NCBI GenBank assembly: GCA_019828595.1
Contig: JAHQRK010000014.1
Location: forward strand, 620,001 to 684,000
Direction of reading: 5' to 3'
Source of the DNA: Aphanomyces cochlioides
Taxonomy: Eukaryota > Oomycota > Saprolegniomycetes > Saprolegniales > Verrucalvaceae
DNA length: 64,000 nucleotides
Both the position numbers and the translations under genes were made by a program. The notes beneath the pieces were generated by a model, which worked only from the letters and a program-made list of their open reading frames with translations, made no database searches and was not told the DNA's origin. Shown here piece by piece: positions 32,080 to 43,435 of this stretch. Each line of letters starts with the position of its first letter. Within the stretch, counting starts at the first letter, position 1.

Positions 32080-32658
32080 AGTGAGCCCAAGCGCTGTTGG
32101 AGATCCCGCAATTTAAAAGAACAAATTCCTAGGCACTTTGCAGCCAACATAAGCAACACCCGTGACGGCCACGACCAAAAAGAAAACAGAAATCGTTCCC
32201 AAGGTGACAACGATCGCACGAACCATTCGTGTTGAATGCTCTCGTTGCAACGCTGGGATGACCACACCAGCGCCACAAGCCAACGCCAAGCTGCCAAAGA
32301 GAAACGCCCTTGCTTGAAGCGAACGTCAGGTTTGGGAATTCTGATGCCTTTGGAGACAGGCTCCGTGTTGTCGACCAACAAGTAGAGTGCAATAATACCA
32401 GCCACCACTGTTCCCAACGAACCGGCAGCGGCAACGAGAGCACCTTCTTTTTTGAGTTGGGATCAAGCAGACGGGCAAAAGCAGCAAACCCATCAAGATG
32501 ATCCAAGTTACTTGGCCATAGGTACCAGCAGACCTGGGAAAATATCATTCCTTATTCATTCCATTCGGTGCCGCAAGTGAATAACTTATCGCCGAGACGT
32601 GCTGTAGAGAATAAATTATTCGAATTATTCATATCAAGACATGTACTGCAGTATGCAA

Positions 32659-32870
32659 TTATTCATCGCTATCTTCCATCACTACTTCCTTGACGTCGTT
32701 GACTGTCCAGAAATCAGCGTTTGCGAGCAAAAACATTTGGGCTTCGACATTGATGGGTAGAGTAGACATCCTGCGGTCATTGAAAGCATACTTACACATT
32801 GAGAAAAGGCGCTCACATGCGTTGGAGGTGGGTAGCATGTAGCGCAAGCAGAGACTGGAAAAAAGTTATG
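32659..32870 (-). pseudogene. hAT transposase C-terminal fragment
   Basis: Reads LPTSNACERLFSMCKYAFNDRR then EAQMFLLANADFW, the C-terminal dimerisation segment of hAT transposases. It is similar to LPTSSLCERFFSSAKRDSGDRRKN...EEQMFLHANAELWG in the longer hAT relic at 33.4-34.9 kb. The rest of the gene is absent. Confidence 0.7.
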
Positions 32871-33361
32871 ATATTTACAAAATATTTAGGGCCTGTTTGG
32901 TTCCAGTGAAAATTTCATGAAATTTGCTACTTTTCAACAAAACTTGCAGTTTTGTCATGTCTTCGAATTTTTCGGCGTGTTTGGATTTGGTCATTTCAGA
33001 GTCCTATTTCATGAAATAAATATACAGGTCAGACCTGTATAATTGTAATGACATTTTGTATCAACATTCTGCGACACTTGTCATTTTATGAAATTTCACA
33101 GAAAAAACATAATTTATTATGTTTTCTCGAACCTCCAAAACTTAAATAATCTATTTAATAGATCAGCTCAAAACATAAATTATTCAAGGGTATTCAAAAT
33201 AAGAATGAATTTTCGCGATGCGTCGGATTATTCCGAATATTCTGCGATTGAAGGGTCGCGCAAATTCGAAGATTTAGCAGTTCATTGGTTGCTGAACAGT
33301 CGTGCGTTCACAACCATTCGTTAGTTAGCAGCAAAGCGTTGACATCATTAACCAAATTGCA

Positions 33362-34926
33362 ATGGATCAAACAAACCCAACTCCCTTGTCTGGCCGCAAA
33401 TTAACTGAAATTTATTTCACTAAGAACCCTGGCACCGATGTGTGGACCTGTCTCTGCGGAGTGCAGCGGGTCCAGAAAACATCTGGTTACACGAACCTCT
33501 GCTCGCACATTCTTTCTCGACATCCTGACTACATCCGTCTTGAATCGTCCAAACCGAGTACCACTACTGTCCTTGACATGGTAGTCTCCCGTAAAGTGCG
33601 CTCGGTCCATGGGTGGCTTACATGGATCTCTGCCTCTCTTCTCCCCTTTTCCTTCTGCGAGAATGAGTATGCCCGTCGCTTTACAAACCTGGACCAAATA
33701 TCTACAAAGGCTTTATGGACTACATGCACCGTATGTGTTCCATTGTCAAGAACAACATCTCTCAAATGCTCCCTGCTAAGTTCGCTCTCGTTCTCGATGG
33801 ATGGACATCAGGCTCAACGCACTTTGTTGGAGTCTTGCTACTTTTCCATACAAATGTGATATTGGGTACAAAGAAGTGCTCCTTGCATTCGCCCCTATGA
33901 ATGATGAAGACTCGTTAAGTGCGATTGCGCAAGTGGAATACTTGGAATTTGTATTGGAAGTTTATGGGAAGACACTTTCAAATTTGGTCGCACTTATCGG
34001 GGACAACTGCTCAGTCAATGTGGCGACAGCAAATCGAATTTCGACGCCTCTGATTGGCTGTGCCAGTCACAGGTTCAACCTGTTTGTGACTGATATTATC
34101 AAACCATATGAATCATGTGTCGAAAAAATCAACCAATTGATGAAGAAACTGAAGACCATCATTCTCTCTGCCCGTTTGCGTCGTTTGACTCCATTAGCGG
34201 CAAAAACTATGAACTCAACACGTTGGACGTCGATCTACTGTATGATAAAGCGCTACAATGACCTTCGACCATTTCTGTCTGTTTTGGCCAATGAGGAGGT
34301 TGTGAACATTTTGCCTACCCCTCGTGAAGATCGACAAATTGAAGCTTTGATGCTGGTGCTGGCTGACCTCAACACCATCACACTTGCTCTGCAAAGAGAC
34401 GATGCAACATTACATACGGTGAGACAATATTTTGATACTGTGCTGGAAGAATATCCCGACAATGCGAGCCGCCTTGGGAGTCGGGCACGCATCGTCAGCA
34501 ATCCCGACTCGAGTCTGCTGTCGTGAAAATCTTGTCTGGGGCTGAGAATTCTCTCAATGAAGTCGAAAAGGTGAGTCATGTTCTACTTGTTTATGAATGA
34601 TGGTCTTTTAGATGAATGTTGATCGTTTGATTGTTGGCATGACGATGTCACAGTCCGTAACCTGTACGGCGCCATTGACGCTTGCCGAGCGCGCTATGAA
34701 GAGACAGCGGCGCTGCTCGGAGGTGGAATATCTCGACTGTCGATTTCTTCTTCCTACATCGAGCCTCTGTGAAAGGTTCTTCTCGTCCGCCAAGAGAGAT
34801 TCCGGCGATCGCCGCAAGAACATGACTCCAAAACATTTCGAGGAGCAAATGTTCCTGCATGCCAATGCCGAATTGTGGGGCATTCAAGACGTGCAAGAAA
34901 TGTTGAAGAGTGCCAAACATGACTAG
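33362..34926 (+). pseudogene. hAT transposase, frameshifted
   Basis: Starts MDQTNPTPLSGRKL. A BED-type zinc finger follows (WTCLCGVQRVQKTSGYTNLCSHILSRH), then the hAT core FALVLDGWTSGSTHFVGV, LVALIGDNCSVNVATANR, the ASHRFNLFV segment and a C-terminal dimerisation domain (LLPTSSLCERFFSSAKR). The frame shifts by one base near 33700, near 33835 and near 34505. The exon from about 34612 to 34926 is joined through a GTGAGT...TTTTAG intron (34571-34611). Three frameshifts make it non-functional. Terminal repeats are not identified. Confidence 0.8.
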
Positions 34927-35016
34927 AAATGCATGGTCTACATAACTGCATTTAATACATGTTGTATTTCGAGTAATTTGAGTTATTTTCCGCCGCTCCT
35001 CTCGCCCGCACATAAA

Positions 35017-35304
35017 TTATTCAAGTTCTGCGCGAGATTGAATGAGTAATGGGCTGTGTTTGCACGATGGAATAGATACCGAGTGATCGGCGACGCATAG
35101 AATAGGTATGAATAGTATTTTTCCAGTCTCTGAGCGCAAGTCCTTGTACACCTTTTGCACCTTTTGGCGCTTCGTAGCCCGTCCCACAATCGACAAACGC
35201 TTTGGCAGTGACGAGCCCTCAGCATCACACAGCACAACAAAGGCACTCATGGCATCGCGCTCAACGCCGCTCAAATCTTGCGTTCTTTGGCCAAGGATCT
35301 TCAC
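35017..35304 (-). pseudogene. Unrecognised fragment
   Basis: A minus frame reads protein-like (MKILGQRTQDLSGVERDAMSAFVVLCDAEGSSLPKRL, then RATKRQKVQKVYKD) next to the hAT relic. It could be part of another transposon or a host-gene fragment. I do not recognise it. Confidence 0.25.
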
Positions 35305-35799
35305 AATGCAATTGGTTTTTCAATGTTTCGTCCTCCCTTGAAAGTCTAATTTATATTAGAAATAGTATACTATACATAGACACTATTCTCAAAAATTAAA
35401 TAAATTATTTGTTTCTGAAAATGTAAGAAATAAATTATTTTTGTGATAAATATTGAAATAATTTATTTCAAGTTATTTTTTCCCAGGTCTGGGTGCCAGG
35501 AAATAGATTTGGCGATTGCAGAAGGGGGATACAACAGACCATTGCAAATTATGACCACTCGTTCATGCGACCGATCGTAGTCAGTGGATCGAATGCATGA
35601 TGGAAATGTGAACTCGAAAGAGCATCTACTAGGGGACTTGACTTCCCCCTCACTGGTCTGGCTAACGAGAGGCTTTTTCACGTGTTTTCGTTTGCGAAAA
35701 CGATTCCCATCTTGAAAGCCAGACTCAAAGCTGTCGCTGGAGGATCTTACTCAGCCCAATATGTCATTGAAGGGAAGCTTAGCTCCGCCACGTCAGTTG
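35305..35799. other. Spacer, AT-rich then unique
   Basis: AT-rich low-complexity sequence to about 35470, then sequence without a supported gene. Confidence 0.4.
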
Positions 35800-36060
35800 T
35801 ACATGGCTCCACATAGTAACCTCCCAAGCCATGCTAACAAGGCCATTCTGGAACGACTCGAGGCTGGAGATCAACCTTGTATGCATAACGTTACCTGATC
35901 GATGTTGTGCGCGTTCACACCATCCTCCAATGATCTGGCCGAAGCGGTCGAGAAGAAATGATTTGGGACTTTCGTGTCCGTGGACTTTACCATGACTATC
36001 TTGTGGACTGCCATAGCAGGACTTGTCGCTTAACTTGCTCGACTACCGCTATCTCTGAAT
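35800..36060 (+). pseudogene. Mitochondrial carrier relic
   Basis: DNA and protein similarity to the 22.8-kb carrier runs from its second repeat (SHANKAI versus SHVGKAT) through DVVRVHTILQ-SGRS (intact paralog EVVRTRIILQRSGRS). It continues past the GVRGLYRG region to LNLLDYRYL (paralog LNSVDYLVI). Stops and indels are frequent. It lies immediately 3' of the AAAP gene at 36145, in convergent orientation. Confidence 0.65.
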
Positions 36061-36144
36061 GCCCTCAACCTGCAATGCTTATTTTCCCCATTTACAAAAT
36101 CAAACGAGTCATCTTATTCTTTTAGAGGTCATCCTGCCACTCAA

Positions 36145-37617
36145 CTACGACGAATGGGTGTAATTGGCATGGTACGACACATTCGTGTAGACCATGCGCT
36201 GATAGCTGCTTCCGGCAGGGCAATAGGAGAACTTGACGCTGTCCCATGTAACTGGTACAGCCGGATCTGGGTTAAAGAGAGGCTTGCCGTTTTCGTACGT
36301 TTCATAGACTGCCAAGCAGGCACAGATGATAATAGACGAGATGGCCCAAACCAACTCAAGCTTGGAGATGGAACGCCAGAAATGCTTGACGTAAAACATC
36401 ATGGGCAAAATCATCGAAACAATCGAGACGCAGCATGCCCCAGCGAAATCCAACAACTCGGACAAGTGGTCCTTCCACACGCAGGAAATGGCAATGCAAG
36501 CCGCAACAACAACGATGCGAAGAGCGGCGACCTTGGGATAGACTCCTGGCGCTTGGTATGTCTTGAGATCGGTATCGTGGTCGACTTCGACTTGGGACAC
36601 TGTCGACATCTTGACATCCTCGTTGTTGGGCGTGGCAACTTGTTGGAAACCACCCTCGACTTCCACATTCGCGCTCATGATGCTGGGGGTTTTGTGCAGG
36701 CCCAAGATGAGTCGTTCCAAAGTGTAGTACGCTGGGTTCATGATGATCGCAAAGGCGACGACGATATGCATAATCATGAACAAACAGGACAAGATGACGC
36801 CGCCACGGTTGGCTGTAAAGCCAAGGGCAGTCGGCGTACCTGCAATCGAGAAGATAAGATTGCCAGGAACTTGGCATCCCAGGACAGACACGCCAATGAT
36901 AGCCACCGCGAGGAAAAATCCCGAAATGATCACCATCGACACGACAATAATGCGTGGCATGTGTGTTGGCTCCGAGTGTTCACGTTGCAACTCTGGAATG
37001 ACAATACCAGCATTGTACGCCAAGGCCAAGCTACCAAAGACGGACGCAATTTGCTTGAGGCCAACGTCCGGCATGGGGGTATCCACATCTTTAGGAATGG
37101 GAGTCATGTTGTCCAACAACAAGTAGAGGGCAATGGCACTGGCTAGAACCGTTCCGAGAGCGCCTGCCGCTGCAGCCATGGCTCCTTCTTTCAGCGTTGG
37201 GATCAAGCAAAAAGGCATGAGGGCCAAACCAGTCAAGATGATCCAAGTTGTTTCACCATACGAGCCTGCAAAGATGATGACAACGAGCGAGCCAGCCAAG
37301 ACCAACAACACAATCGGGACCAAAATGCACGTGAGCATTTGCGTGATCAAAATTGCCCATCGACCGAAGTTCCCCATGCAAAATTCGCCCAAGTCGGCAA
37401 ATGTTCGCACTTGCTTGGGGGCAACGAGGAGCAGCTTGGAAATGCATAGGGTGGCGTACGTATTGATGAGAGCCATGTACACAAGAGCAGCGGAGGCCCA
37501 TCCATAGCCGGCCGAGGCATAGTTCTTGGGCATACTGAGCGTGCCGACACCGAGGACGCAGCAAATGAGAGAGAAGGTCACCTTGAGATCTTCAATAGTG
37601 AGGAAAGGTTTTCCCAT
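36145..37617 (-). CDS. AAAP-family amino-acid transporter 1
   Basis: Single-exon ORF, 490 aa, starting MGKPFLTIEDLKVTFS. It has about eleven hydrophobic segments of the Aa_trans (amino acid/auxin permease) fold: GVGTLSMPKNYASAGYGWASAAL near the N-terminus, EGAMAAAAGALGTVLAS in the middle, a repeat-wide FAIIMNPAYYTLERLILGLHK, then a cytosolic loop and a C-terminus SSYQRMVYTNVSYHANYTHSS. AAAP proteins move neutral or cationic amino acids across plasma or vacuolar membranes with protons; the substrate is not deducible. The ATG is supported by three paralogs that start with the same MGKPFLT/MGKAFLT. An Inr-like block lies about 25 nt upstream. Intact. Confidence 0.92.
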   Translation of the reverse strand: MGKPFLTIEDLKVTFSLICCVLGVGTLSMPKNYASAGYGWASAALVYMALINTYATLCISKLLLVAPKQVRTFADLGEFCMGNFGRWAILITQMLTCILVPIVLLVLAGSLVVIIFAGSYGETTWIILTGLALMPFCLIPTLKEGAMAAAAGALGTVLASAIALYLLLDNMTPIPKDVDTPMPDVGLKQIASVFGSLALAYNAGIVIPELQREHSEPTHMPRIIVVSMVIISGFFLAVAIIGVSVLGCQVPGNLIFSIAGTPTALGFTANRGGVILSCLFMIMHIVVAFAIIMNPAYYTLERLILGLHKTPSIMSANVEVEGGFQQVATPNNEDVKMSTVSQVEVDHDTDLKTYQAPGVYPKVAALRIVVVAACIAISCVWKDHLSELLDFAGACCVSIVSMILPMMFYVKHFWRSISKLELVWAISSIIICACLAVYETYENGKPLFNPDPAVPVTWDSVKFSYCPAGSSYQRMVYTNVSYHANYTHSS

Positions 37618-37640
37618 GGTTGACGTGTTCGCTGTGGAGC

Positions 37641-37656
37641 AAATTCGAAAGTGGGT
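37641..37656 (-). promoter_or_regulatory. Inr/FPR-like block of AAAP gene 1
   Basis: Coding-strand CCCACTTTCGAATTTGC about 25 nt before the ATG. Similar blocks lie before the AAAP genes at 47047, 50485 and 53848 and before the BT1-type gene. Confidence 0.45.
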
Positions 37657-38050
37657 TGAGCTGGATCGGCTTCTCGTCTAGGCCAGTCGTGAGAACCTTG
37701 TTGCCCCGGGAATATGGGACACCTTAGCACGTGGCAGTGCTCACTCTTGGACAACATCCGGGTTCACACGTGACGCACTTGTAGGTGCACAATCTCTAAC
37801 CCCCAAAGCCGTCCAGCGTGCAATAATTGCAAGGGTTCCATCCTCCTGCCATGAAAGCATCGACCAGAGCCCGTCGAGTTGAATGTCTTTCCCCGCTTGT
37901 GGCGGTGCACCTTTCAACTGAGTCTTCAACTGATTGTCCACTCATGCGACGGGGAAAATAAGAAATTTCATGTGACGCAGCGACTCTAAACAAACTCAGG
38001 CGAGTGGTAAGACATTGAACTCGTGAAAACATTGAACACACTCAGAGTCT
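37657..38050 (-). repeat. Conserved AAAP upstream block, copy 1
   Basis: Contains CTTGTTGCCCCGGGAATATG, AGGTGCACAATCTCTAA and TTTCATGTGACGCAGCGACTC in the same order as the upstream regions of AAAP genes 2 and 3. This indicates that the gene and about 0.4 kb of 5' flank were duplicated together. Confidence 0.65.
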
Positions 38051-39301
38051 TTCGTCTCATGGGGAATGCTTGGAGCATTAAGTTTAGCTCGGCTCGTATT
38101 CGATGGAGAAGTCTAAGAGACCTACGACCACCATGGCTGACCTAGAATCCTTGTATCGAGATACAGCGCAAATGCATAGATGTGCTGCTTGCACCTTCCA
38201 GTTGAGCGACGGGGAGGACCCAGCCGTAACGCGAAAGGCATATGCTCATGTGGCATGTTGTATCGAACTTGAATCTTCGATTCTCCCTTGAGAAATCGAG
38301 ATTGTGTGCGATTTTCAAGTGAGTTCCTGATGACCTCCGCCATGAAAACAACAAGTTTGCCTCCTTAACATCCAAACCAAACGGGGCGATCTACGGGATA
38401 AATTGAGAATACTCTTCCTCTTGTATAGCCATCGTAGCTGCGCCAGTAATACAGTCCTCCGTGGGAGCAAGAGGATGTGTAAGAAACAGCGCGGAGGAGG
38501 CGTCTTATCGTCACATCCAAAGCACCCCAAGTGCCCCTCTGTCATAGATACGACGCTTGAACTCAGAATCTACTTCTTGATCTTTAACAGTACGATGTGA
38601 CAAGCTTGGAAATCGAGCCAGAACTGAGGCTGCTATCGCTATCGATGCATGACTGTGCAGGGCGAGGAGCCCATCGTCAAGAGCATCCTGCGACACCGAA
38701 TGGCCGAGCCCCTTCATGGTAGTACAATCCACGAATCCTACGAGTCGTATGGAATCGAAGACATGCGCAATGATATGAATTGATGTGAGACTCTGACATT
38801 GACGCCCAATGTCGATTTGTTGTGGGTTTCCTAGGAATCGTCCGGGACGAAACTTGAACTCGAAAAATACTGCATTGACTCACATTTCATCACCAACTAA
38901 TAGTCGCGTACACAATTTGGGTGCCTTTGTAATGATTTGACTGTATCATGGCGCGCGTCCATCTGGTGAGATGCTGTCGTAAAGATGCCACAATTGCGAC
39001 GGTTCTTGTGGGAGTGAGGGTTTGAGACTCTTCGTCCAAGAGTCTCACTCTTGGTCCAAGAGTCTCAAACATAGACGACCAAAGCTCTCTAAGTACTCAG
39101 CTGCAAAGAGCTTGGCGCTAAGAGGCCATTGAAGTATCGATCTCCGAGGTTTTCAAGAGAATGCCGTGGCTGGAAGTGATATGCGCCATTGCTTGTTGCT
39201 CACTGTGAAGTGTATGTCGTGTACACTTTACGTATAAATTTACACCGGGGTCTGCGGGAAGTTCCCGGTTTGATAAAAACCCAAATGGATCACATGTATT
39301 A
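38051..39301. other. Gene-free spacer
   Basis: About 1.25 kb with no supported gene. It includes a 51-bp imperfect palindrome at 39020-39070 (arms GTTTGAGACTCTT / AAGAGTCTCAAAC) with a nested CCAAGAGT stem. Confidence 0.5.
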
Positions 39302-40148
39302 TTATAGAATACTATTCACCTCGCACTCAAAGCTGAAACCACAGAAATTGAAGTTTGAGAGAGTCGTGCTGTCGCTCGTTGTAGCAAAAGTGTCTGAAGC
39401 TGCTTCCATCTTTGCAACTAGTACAAGCGCACCCGTCTCGGGACAGCGAACAACTGTCTTGATAACTTGATTTGGACTCCACTTCACATTGATTGGAAAA
39501 TTGATCCGAATCGTTGACTGGGGCAAGTCGCTGATGACATCCGTGTGTGTTTGGAGTTGCTTTTTCAACGCCATGATCATTGGATGATAATTTGCGATTT
39601 TTTTCGAATCAATCTCTTCCTTGAAAATATTGTCAACTTTGGCCATAATGATTGGCCAATTTTAACTAACCAATCCAAAACGCCCATTCTTTGAAACTTC
39701 AAATTTGAGTTTGTTCACTCCAGATGGAAGGGAGAGCGTCAAAAGAAGCATCTCATGCATTGTTTCGGGATCATTGTAAATTGCTAGATTGCATGGAGGG
39801 TTAGAAAAGACACAAGAATCACTCTCTTCATCATCAGAGTACTCCTCCTCGTGCTCTTCCGCTTTGTGTCTTTTAAGTGGGCGTAGCTCGTCGATTTCAT
39901 CCATAGTCGACTCATCAGCACATGCATCGCGACCTACTACATACAATTAAGCTGCGATTCATTTCATTCGTACACTCTGTGCCTAGTCGGGCTCGTGTTT
40001 TGCTGAGATGCATGCGAAAACAGTTGAGAGACACACGTCGAAAGGGAACGTGTGCGGCGTAGATTGTTTTGGGCTTGTCCTTTGGTTCAATTGAACCATC
40101 GCGAATTAGCTTCTCCAAGGTTTTTGCTCTGGGCCATTGCTGGCCCAT
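39302..40148 (-). CDS. Unrecognised protein, spliced or broken
   Basis: Three minus-strand pieces. The first, from the ATG at 40148, reads WPRAKTLEKLIRDGSIEPKDKPKTIYAAHVPF. The second, about 39946-39662, has a strongly acidic patch HEEEYSDDEESD and ETMHEMLLLTLSLPSGVNKLKFEV. The third, 39646-39302, reads KEEIDSKKIANYHPMIMALKKQLQTHTD and RCPETGALVLVAK. An intron near 39940-39980 plausibly links the first two. The second and third are separated by an in-frame stop in a short AT-rich gap that could be another intron. No domain recognised. Its position among transposons suggests a mobile-element accessory gene, but this is inference. Confidence 0.35.
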
Positions 40149-40818
40149 CTGTACTCAACCATTCGAAATGAGAAGTGAAAACATATATCTTTGCTCTATT
40201 CGTGTTTCCCTCCAGCTTTTTCGCGCTCAAACACACAATTACGGATATAGGACACATTATCCGTACAGCTACTACACATCATCAAGTTGGTATTTTGAAG
40301 TTGTGAAACGCCATTTTGACCACATTTATGATAACGTTTTTTCAGAGGTGATTTTAGCTTCTCTGATTGGGCTAAACTTTAAATTTCAAGCATATCTTTG
40401 TTCGCCATGATGTGAGCAACACAATGACGTGTTTGAAGTTTGTCAATTCCAAGAATTGAAAAAAGTTTCGGTTAATGAAAATCAATATATTTCACAAAAT
40501 ATAATATTTTCAGTAGTTTTGAAAGGGACTTTCTCACTGACGAAGACCTTGCGTCTGCTTCTTGCAGCATATCATTGGGCACGTTTGGTCCAATTATCAA
40601 GTTATGCTTCGTCGTTGGCTCGAAAAGATGTTTTGACGACAGCATTGCCGTCCAAAAGACGCAAGTTTTGAATCTTTTTGTTTAACAAAACCACAATCTT
40701 CCACCATATATTTTTAATAAATATGGAATATAATATTATAAAATGCATACATTAATCAAATGAAACTTAAAAAAATTAATTATGAAAAATATTTAAAAAT
40801 CCGTCGTTATGAGCCTAG
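40149..40818. other. Spacer
   Basis: AT-rich, no supported gene. A short plus frame at 40429-40671 has no recognisable domain. Confidence 0.4.
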
Positions 40819-41713
40819 ATGCTATCACTTTCAAACATGTCGGCTGACGCATTTTACCTTGATGGCATGATACTTGCCCAGCATACGCCCCACGGAAGCG
40901 CTGCAGTTGGCATTCGTCGGTTTAGAGAGATGTTTGGTACATCTCCTAGATGCTGCAGTCTTGCCTGGCGTCTCGTTGGAGGGAATCGACCACTGGGTTC
41001 TCTTCCAATTCACCTGCTCTGGGCATTTCTCTTTCTCAAGACGTATGCCACCGAGGCCCAACTGTATGCCATAACTGGTGCCGATGAAAAGACGTTTCGC
41101 AAGTGGGTGTGGCAATGGATCCGCGCCATTGCCGCTTTGGATGTTGTGAGTATAGTTTATTGTTTCTTAACTAACTATAATACAGATTCATTGGGGCAAT
41201 CGTTTTGTGAACGCATCTCCTGGAGCAACGATGTTCGTTTCGCTTGACGGGACGGACTTCAGAATTTTGGAGCCCACTCCCTTCGATGCAAAATGGTTTA
41301 GTCACAAGTTCAAAGGAGCTGGATTGCGCTACGAGATAGGTCTGTGTATTCATACAGGTCATATTGTTTGGGCTCACGGAGGCCTGCCATGTGGTGAATG
41401 GCCAGACCTGAGACTTGCTCGTGATGCCTACATCTACGCTGTCAACCGTGGTGAAAAGACCTTAGCCGACAGAGGTTATGCAGATCCTTCATATTTTGTT
41501 TACCCTTCTGATGAAAGGCGAGACAATGCTCGTCAAAAGCAAATCATGGCTCGTCATGAAACTTGCAACAGAAGATTGAAGCAATTTCGAATTCTCGGTG
41601 GCATTTTTCGTCATAGACTGACGCTACATCCTACTTGCTTCCACGCCGTCGTGAACTTGACCCAAATCATGATTGAAAATGGCGAGCCATTGTATTCAGT
41701 GTTTGAAACTTAA
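40819..41713 (+). CDS. HARBI1-like (DDE_Tnp_4) transposase, apparently intact
   Basis: Exons 40819-41145 and 41186-41713 join across a 40-nt intron (GTGAGT...ATACAG) to give 284 aa. The N-terminal helical part is RRFREMFGTSPRCCSLAWRL, then EKTFRKWVWQWIRAIAAL. The catalytic core has MFVSLDGTDFRI (Asp), CGEWPDLRLARDA (Asp), DRGYADPSYF and HETCNRRLKQFRIL (Glu). It is shorter than the other Harbinger transposases here and belongs to a different subfamily. No frameshift or stop. I did not find its terminal repeats or an accompanying DNA-binding ORF, so its element is undefined. Confidence 0.75.
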
Positions 41714-41749
41714 CATTTTAATATGAATTTCTTTGAAATCGTTATTTCC

Positions 41750-41822
41750 GGCAGGCCCCCGTTAAATTTTACGTACAATTGTGTAAAGTAAATTTTGCTG
41801 TACATTTTACTTTACAAATTGG
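41750..41822. repeat. TTTAC-rich repeat, left cluster
   Basis: Contains CGTTAAATTTTACGTAC and ACATTTTACTTTAC. A related cluster lies at 44577-44655. The Harbinger-type element at 41905-44375 sits between them, so the two may be halves of one older small repeat split by that insertion. Confidence 0.35.
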
Positions 41823-42083
41823 AGATTTGCTCAAAAGTGTCGGACGATTGCTCAAAACTACTGGAGATTTGTATTTATGACCTAGTCAGGCGTCGAAGAA
41901 TATTAGAGGGTTTTCGCGGTCACTTTTGACTTGTTATTCAGATTCGATGATGAATATCAATACCTCAAAAAACGAAGAATTTCGCAAAATCGCACTTTTC
42001 ACATTGGATATTTGTATAAGCAATAAGCCGGTGTGCACTAATCCGAATTACTCTCTTGTATCTCTGCTATCCATTCATCTCTT

Positions 42084-43234
42084 GTGTCAATCTTCAAAAT
42101 GCCGCTTCTACCCTATATGACTCGTCGCGGCATCGTGGAGCTGACCTTGGGCATCCTTGCATCCTGCAATGGGGACGTCGACGAGTTTCTCTGTATCATG
42201 GAAGTGCTGTTCGCCCGGAATATTGTTCGATATCGAGCTGCGCGACCTGTTGTGAAGTTTAACAACTCGTTCGACCGCCTTATGGATGATGGAACAGCAA
42301 GTGCAAGATTTCGTTTTACAATCTCTCAACTGAAGCTTCTTTCTGTCAAATTGGGCATGCCAGCATGGATCGTAACGAGCAGTGGAGACCAAGTTGATGC
42401 TGCAGAGGCATTGGCCATTATGTGCGCCCGTTTGACTGAGCCATCACGTTTATTTCCTCTCGCAAACTCACTTGGTCGAGCAGTGTCGTCGATTTGTCGA
42501 ATCCTTCGAGCGGTAATTGAAACTCTGTACACATCATTCATTGATCTGATCTACTTTAACGAAGCTCTATTTGAAACAAGAGCGGCACTGTATGCTTCTG
42601 CCATTTGTAGAACGTCTGACTTAAGTGGCTTGCTCACATGCATCGGCTTCATAGACGGAACAAAGCAGTTTATAAGTCGCCCAAGTGCTCGAAGCAACCC
42701 GGCCCCGTTTGAAAACCTACAACGATCTGTGTACAATAGGCATCCTCGGCGACATTGCCTAAATTGGCAAGGAATTACGACGCCTGACGGGATAATTATC
42801 AGTATGTATGGACCCGTAGAAGGACGCCGACATGACTCTACTATGTTGTCTATGAGCCGTGTGCTGGATCGAATGAAGAGTACCGCCGTGCTGCGCAAGT
42901 TCTGCGTTTACGGTGATCCAGCCTACGGTTGCTTTGAATGAATTTCTAGTCCATTTCCACATGCTGTTCCTGGCACGGCCCAAGCACACTTCAATGCTGC
43001 AATGAGTTCTGTACGGGAATCGGTCGAGTGGAGCTTCAACTTGGTGAAGAGCAAGTGGGCATTTGTCAACTGGGACAAGAAAATGAAAGTTCGTGCATCC
43101 CTATCGGCAAGATGTGGCTCGTAGCCACCCTTCGGACAAACTGCCATACTTGTCTCCAGCAGCACGGCAACCAGATCTCCATGTACTTCGGAGTCGACGC
43201 TCCATTGCTTGTCGAGTACTTGGGAACAAATTGA
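42084..43234 (+). pseudogene. HARBI1-like transposase with stop and frameshift
   Basis: Read from MSIFKMPLLPYMTRRG. DDE signatures are GFIDGTKQFISRP (Asp), GPVEGRRHDSTML (Asp), YGDPAYG and SVRESVEWSFNLVK (Glu). A TGA at 42939-42941 interrupts YGCFE/ISSPFPH; an Arg codon CGA to TGA change would explain it. The frame shifts by one base near 43105, after which a further exon-like tail IGKMWLVATLRTNCHTCLQQHGN runs to 43234. The order and motifs are those of a complete PIF/Harbinger transposase. Confidence 0.8.
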
Positions 43235-43435
43235 TTTTGATTAAATAAAATGCATTGGTGAATAATAATTTTATTTTGTCAAAATATATTTCATTTGAGA
43301 ATTGGTAATGATATTTAATTAATAATGATTTTATTCATACAGAAATTCATATACTTGTGTGCAATATAAATATGTGTTTGAAATATTAAAATATAGAGTT
43401 AAAATTTAATCTTTAGGAGAAACATTTTATTTATT

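Larger units (their letters stand above)
28900..32555 (-). pseudogene. AAAP amino-acid transporter relic cut by insertions
   Basis: Three colinear remnants of an AAAP permease read on the minus strand. The first, 32555-32080, covers IALYLLVDNTEPVSKG... with frameshifts. The second, 31472-31248, reads FAVIMNPAFYILEG. The third, 29137 to about 28900, includes FSYYPASSYQRIV and has an internal deletion of roughly 130 bp. Compared with the intact 52.4-53.8 kb gene, remnants 1 and 2 are contiguous once the element at 31473-32079 is removed, and remnants 2 and 3 once 29138-31247 is removed. The N-terminal quarter is missing beyond 32555. The gene is dead through truncation, frameshifts and insertions. 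Confidence 0.85.
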
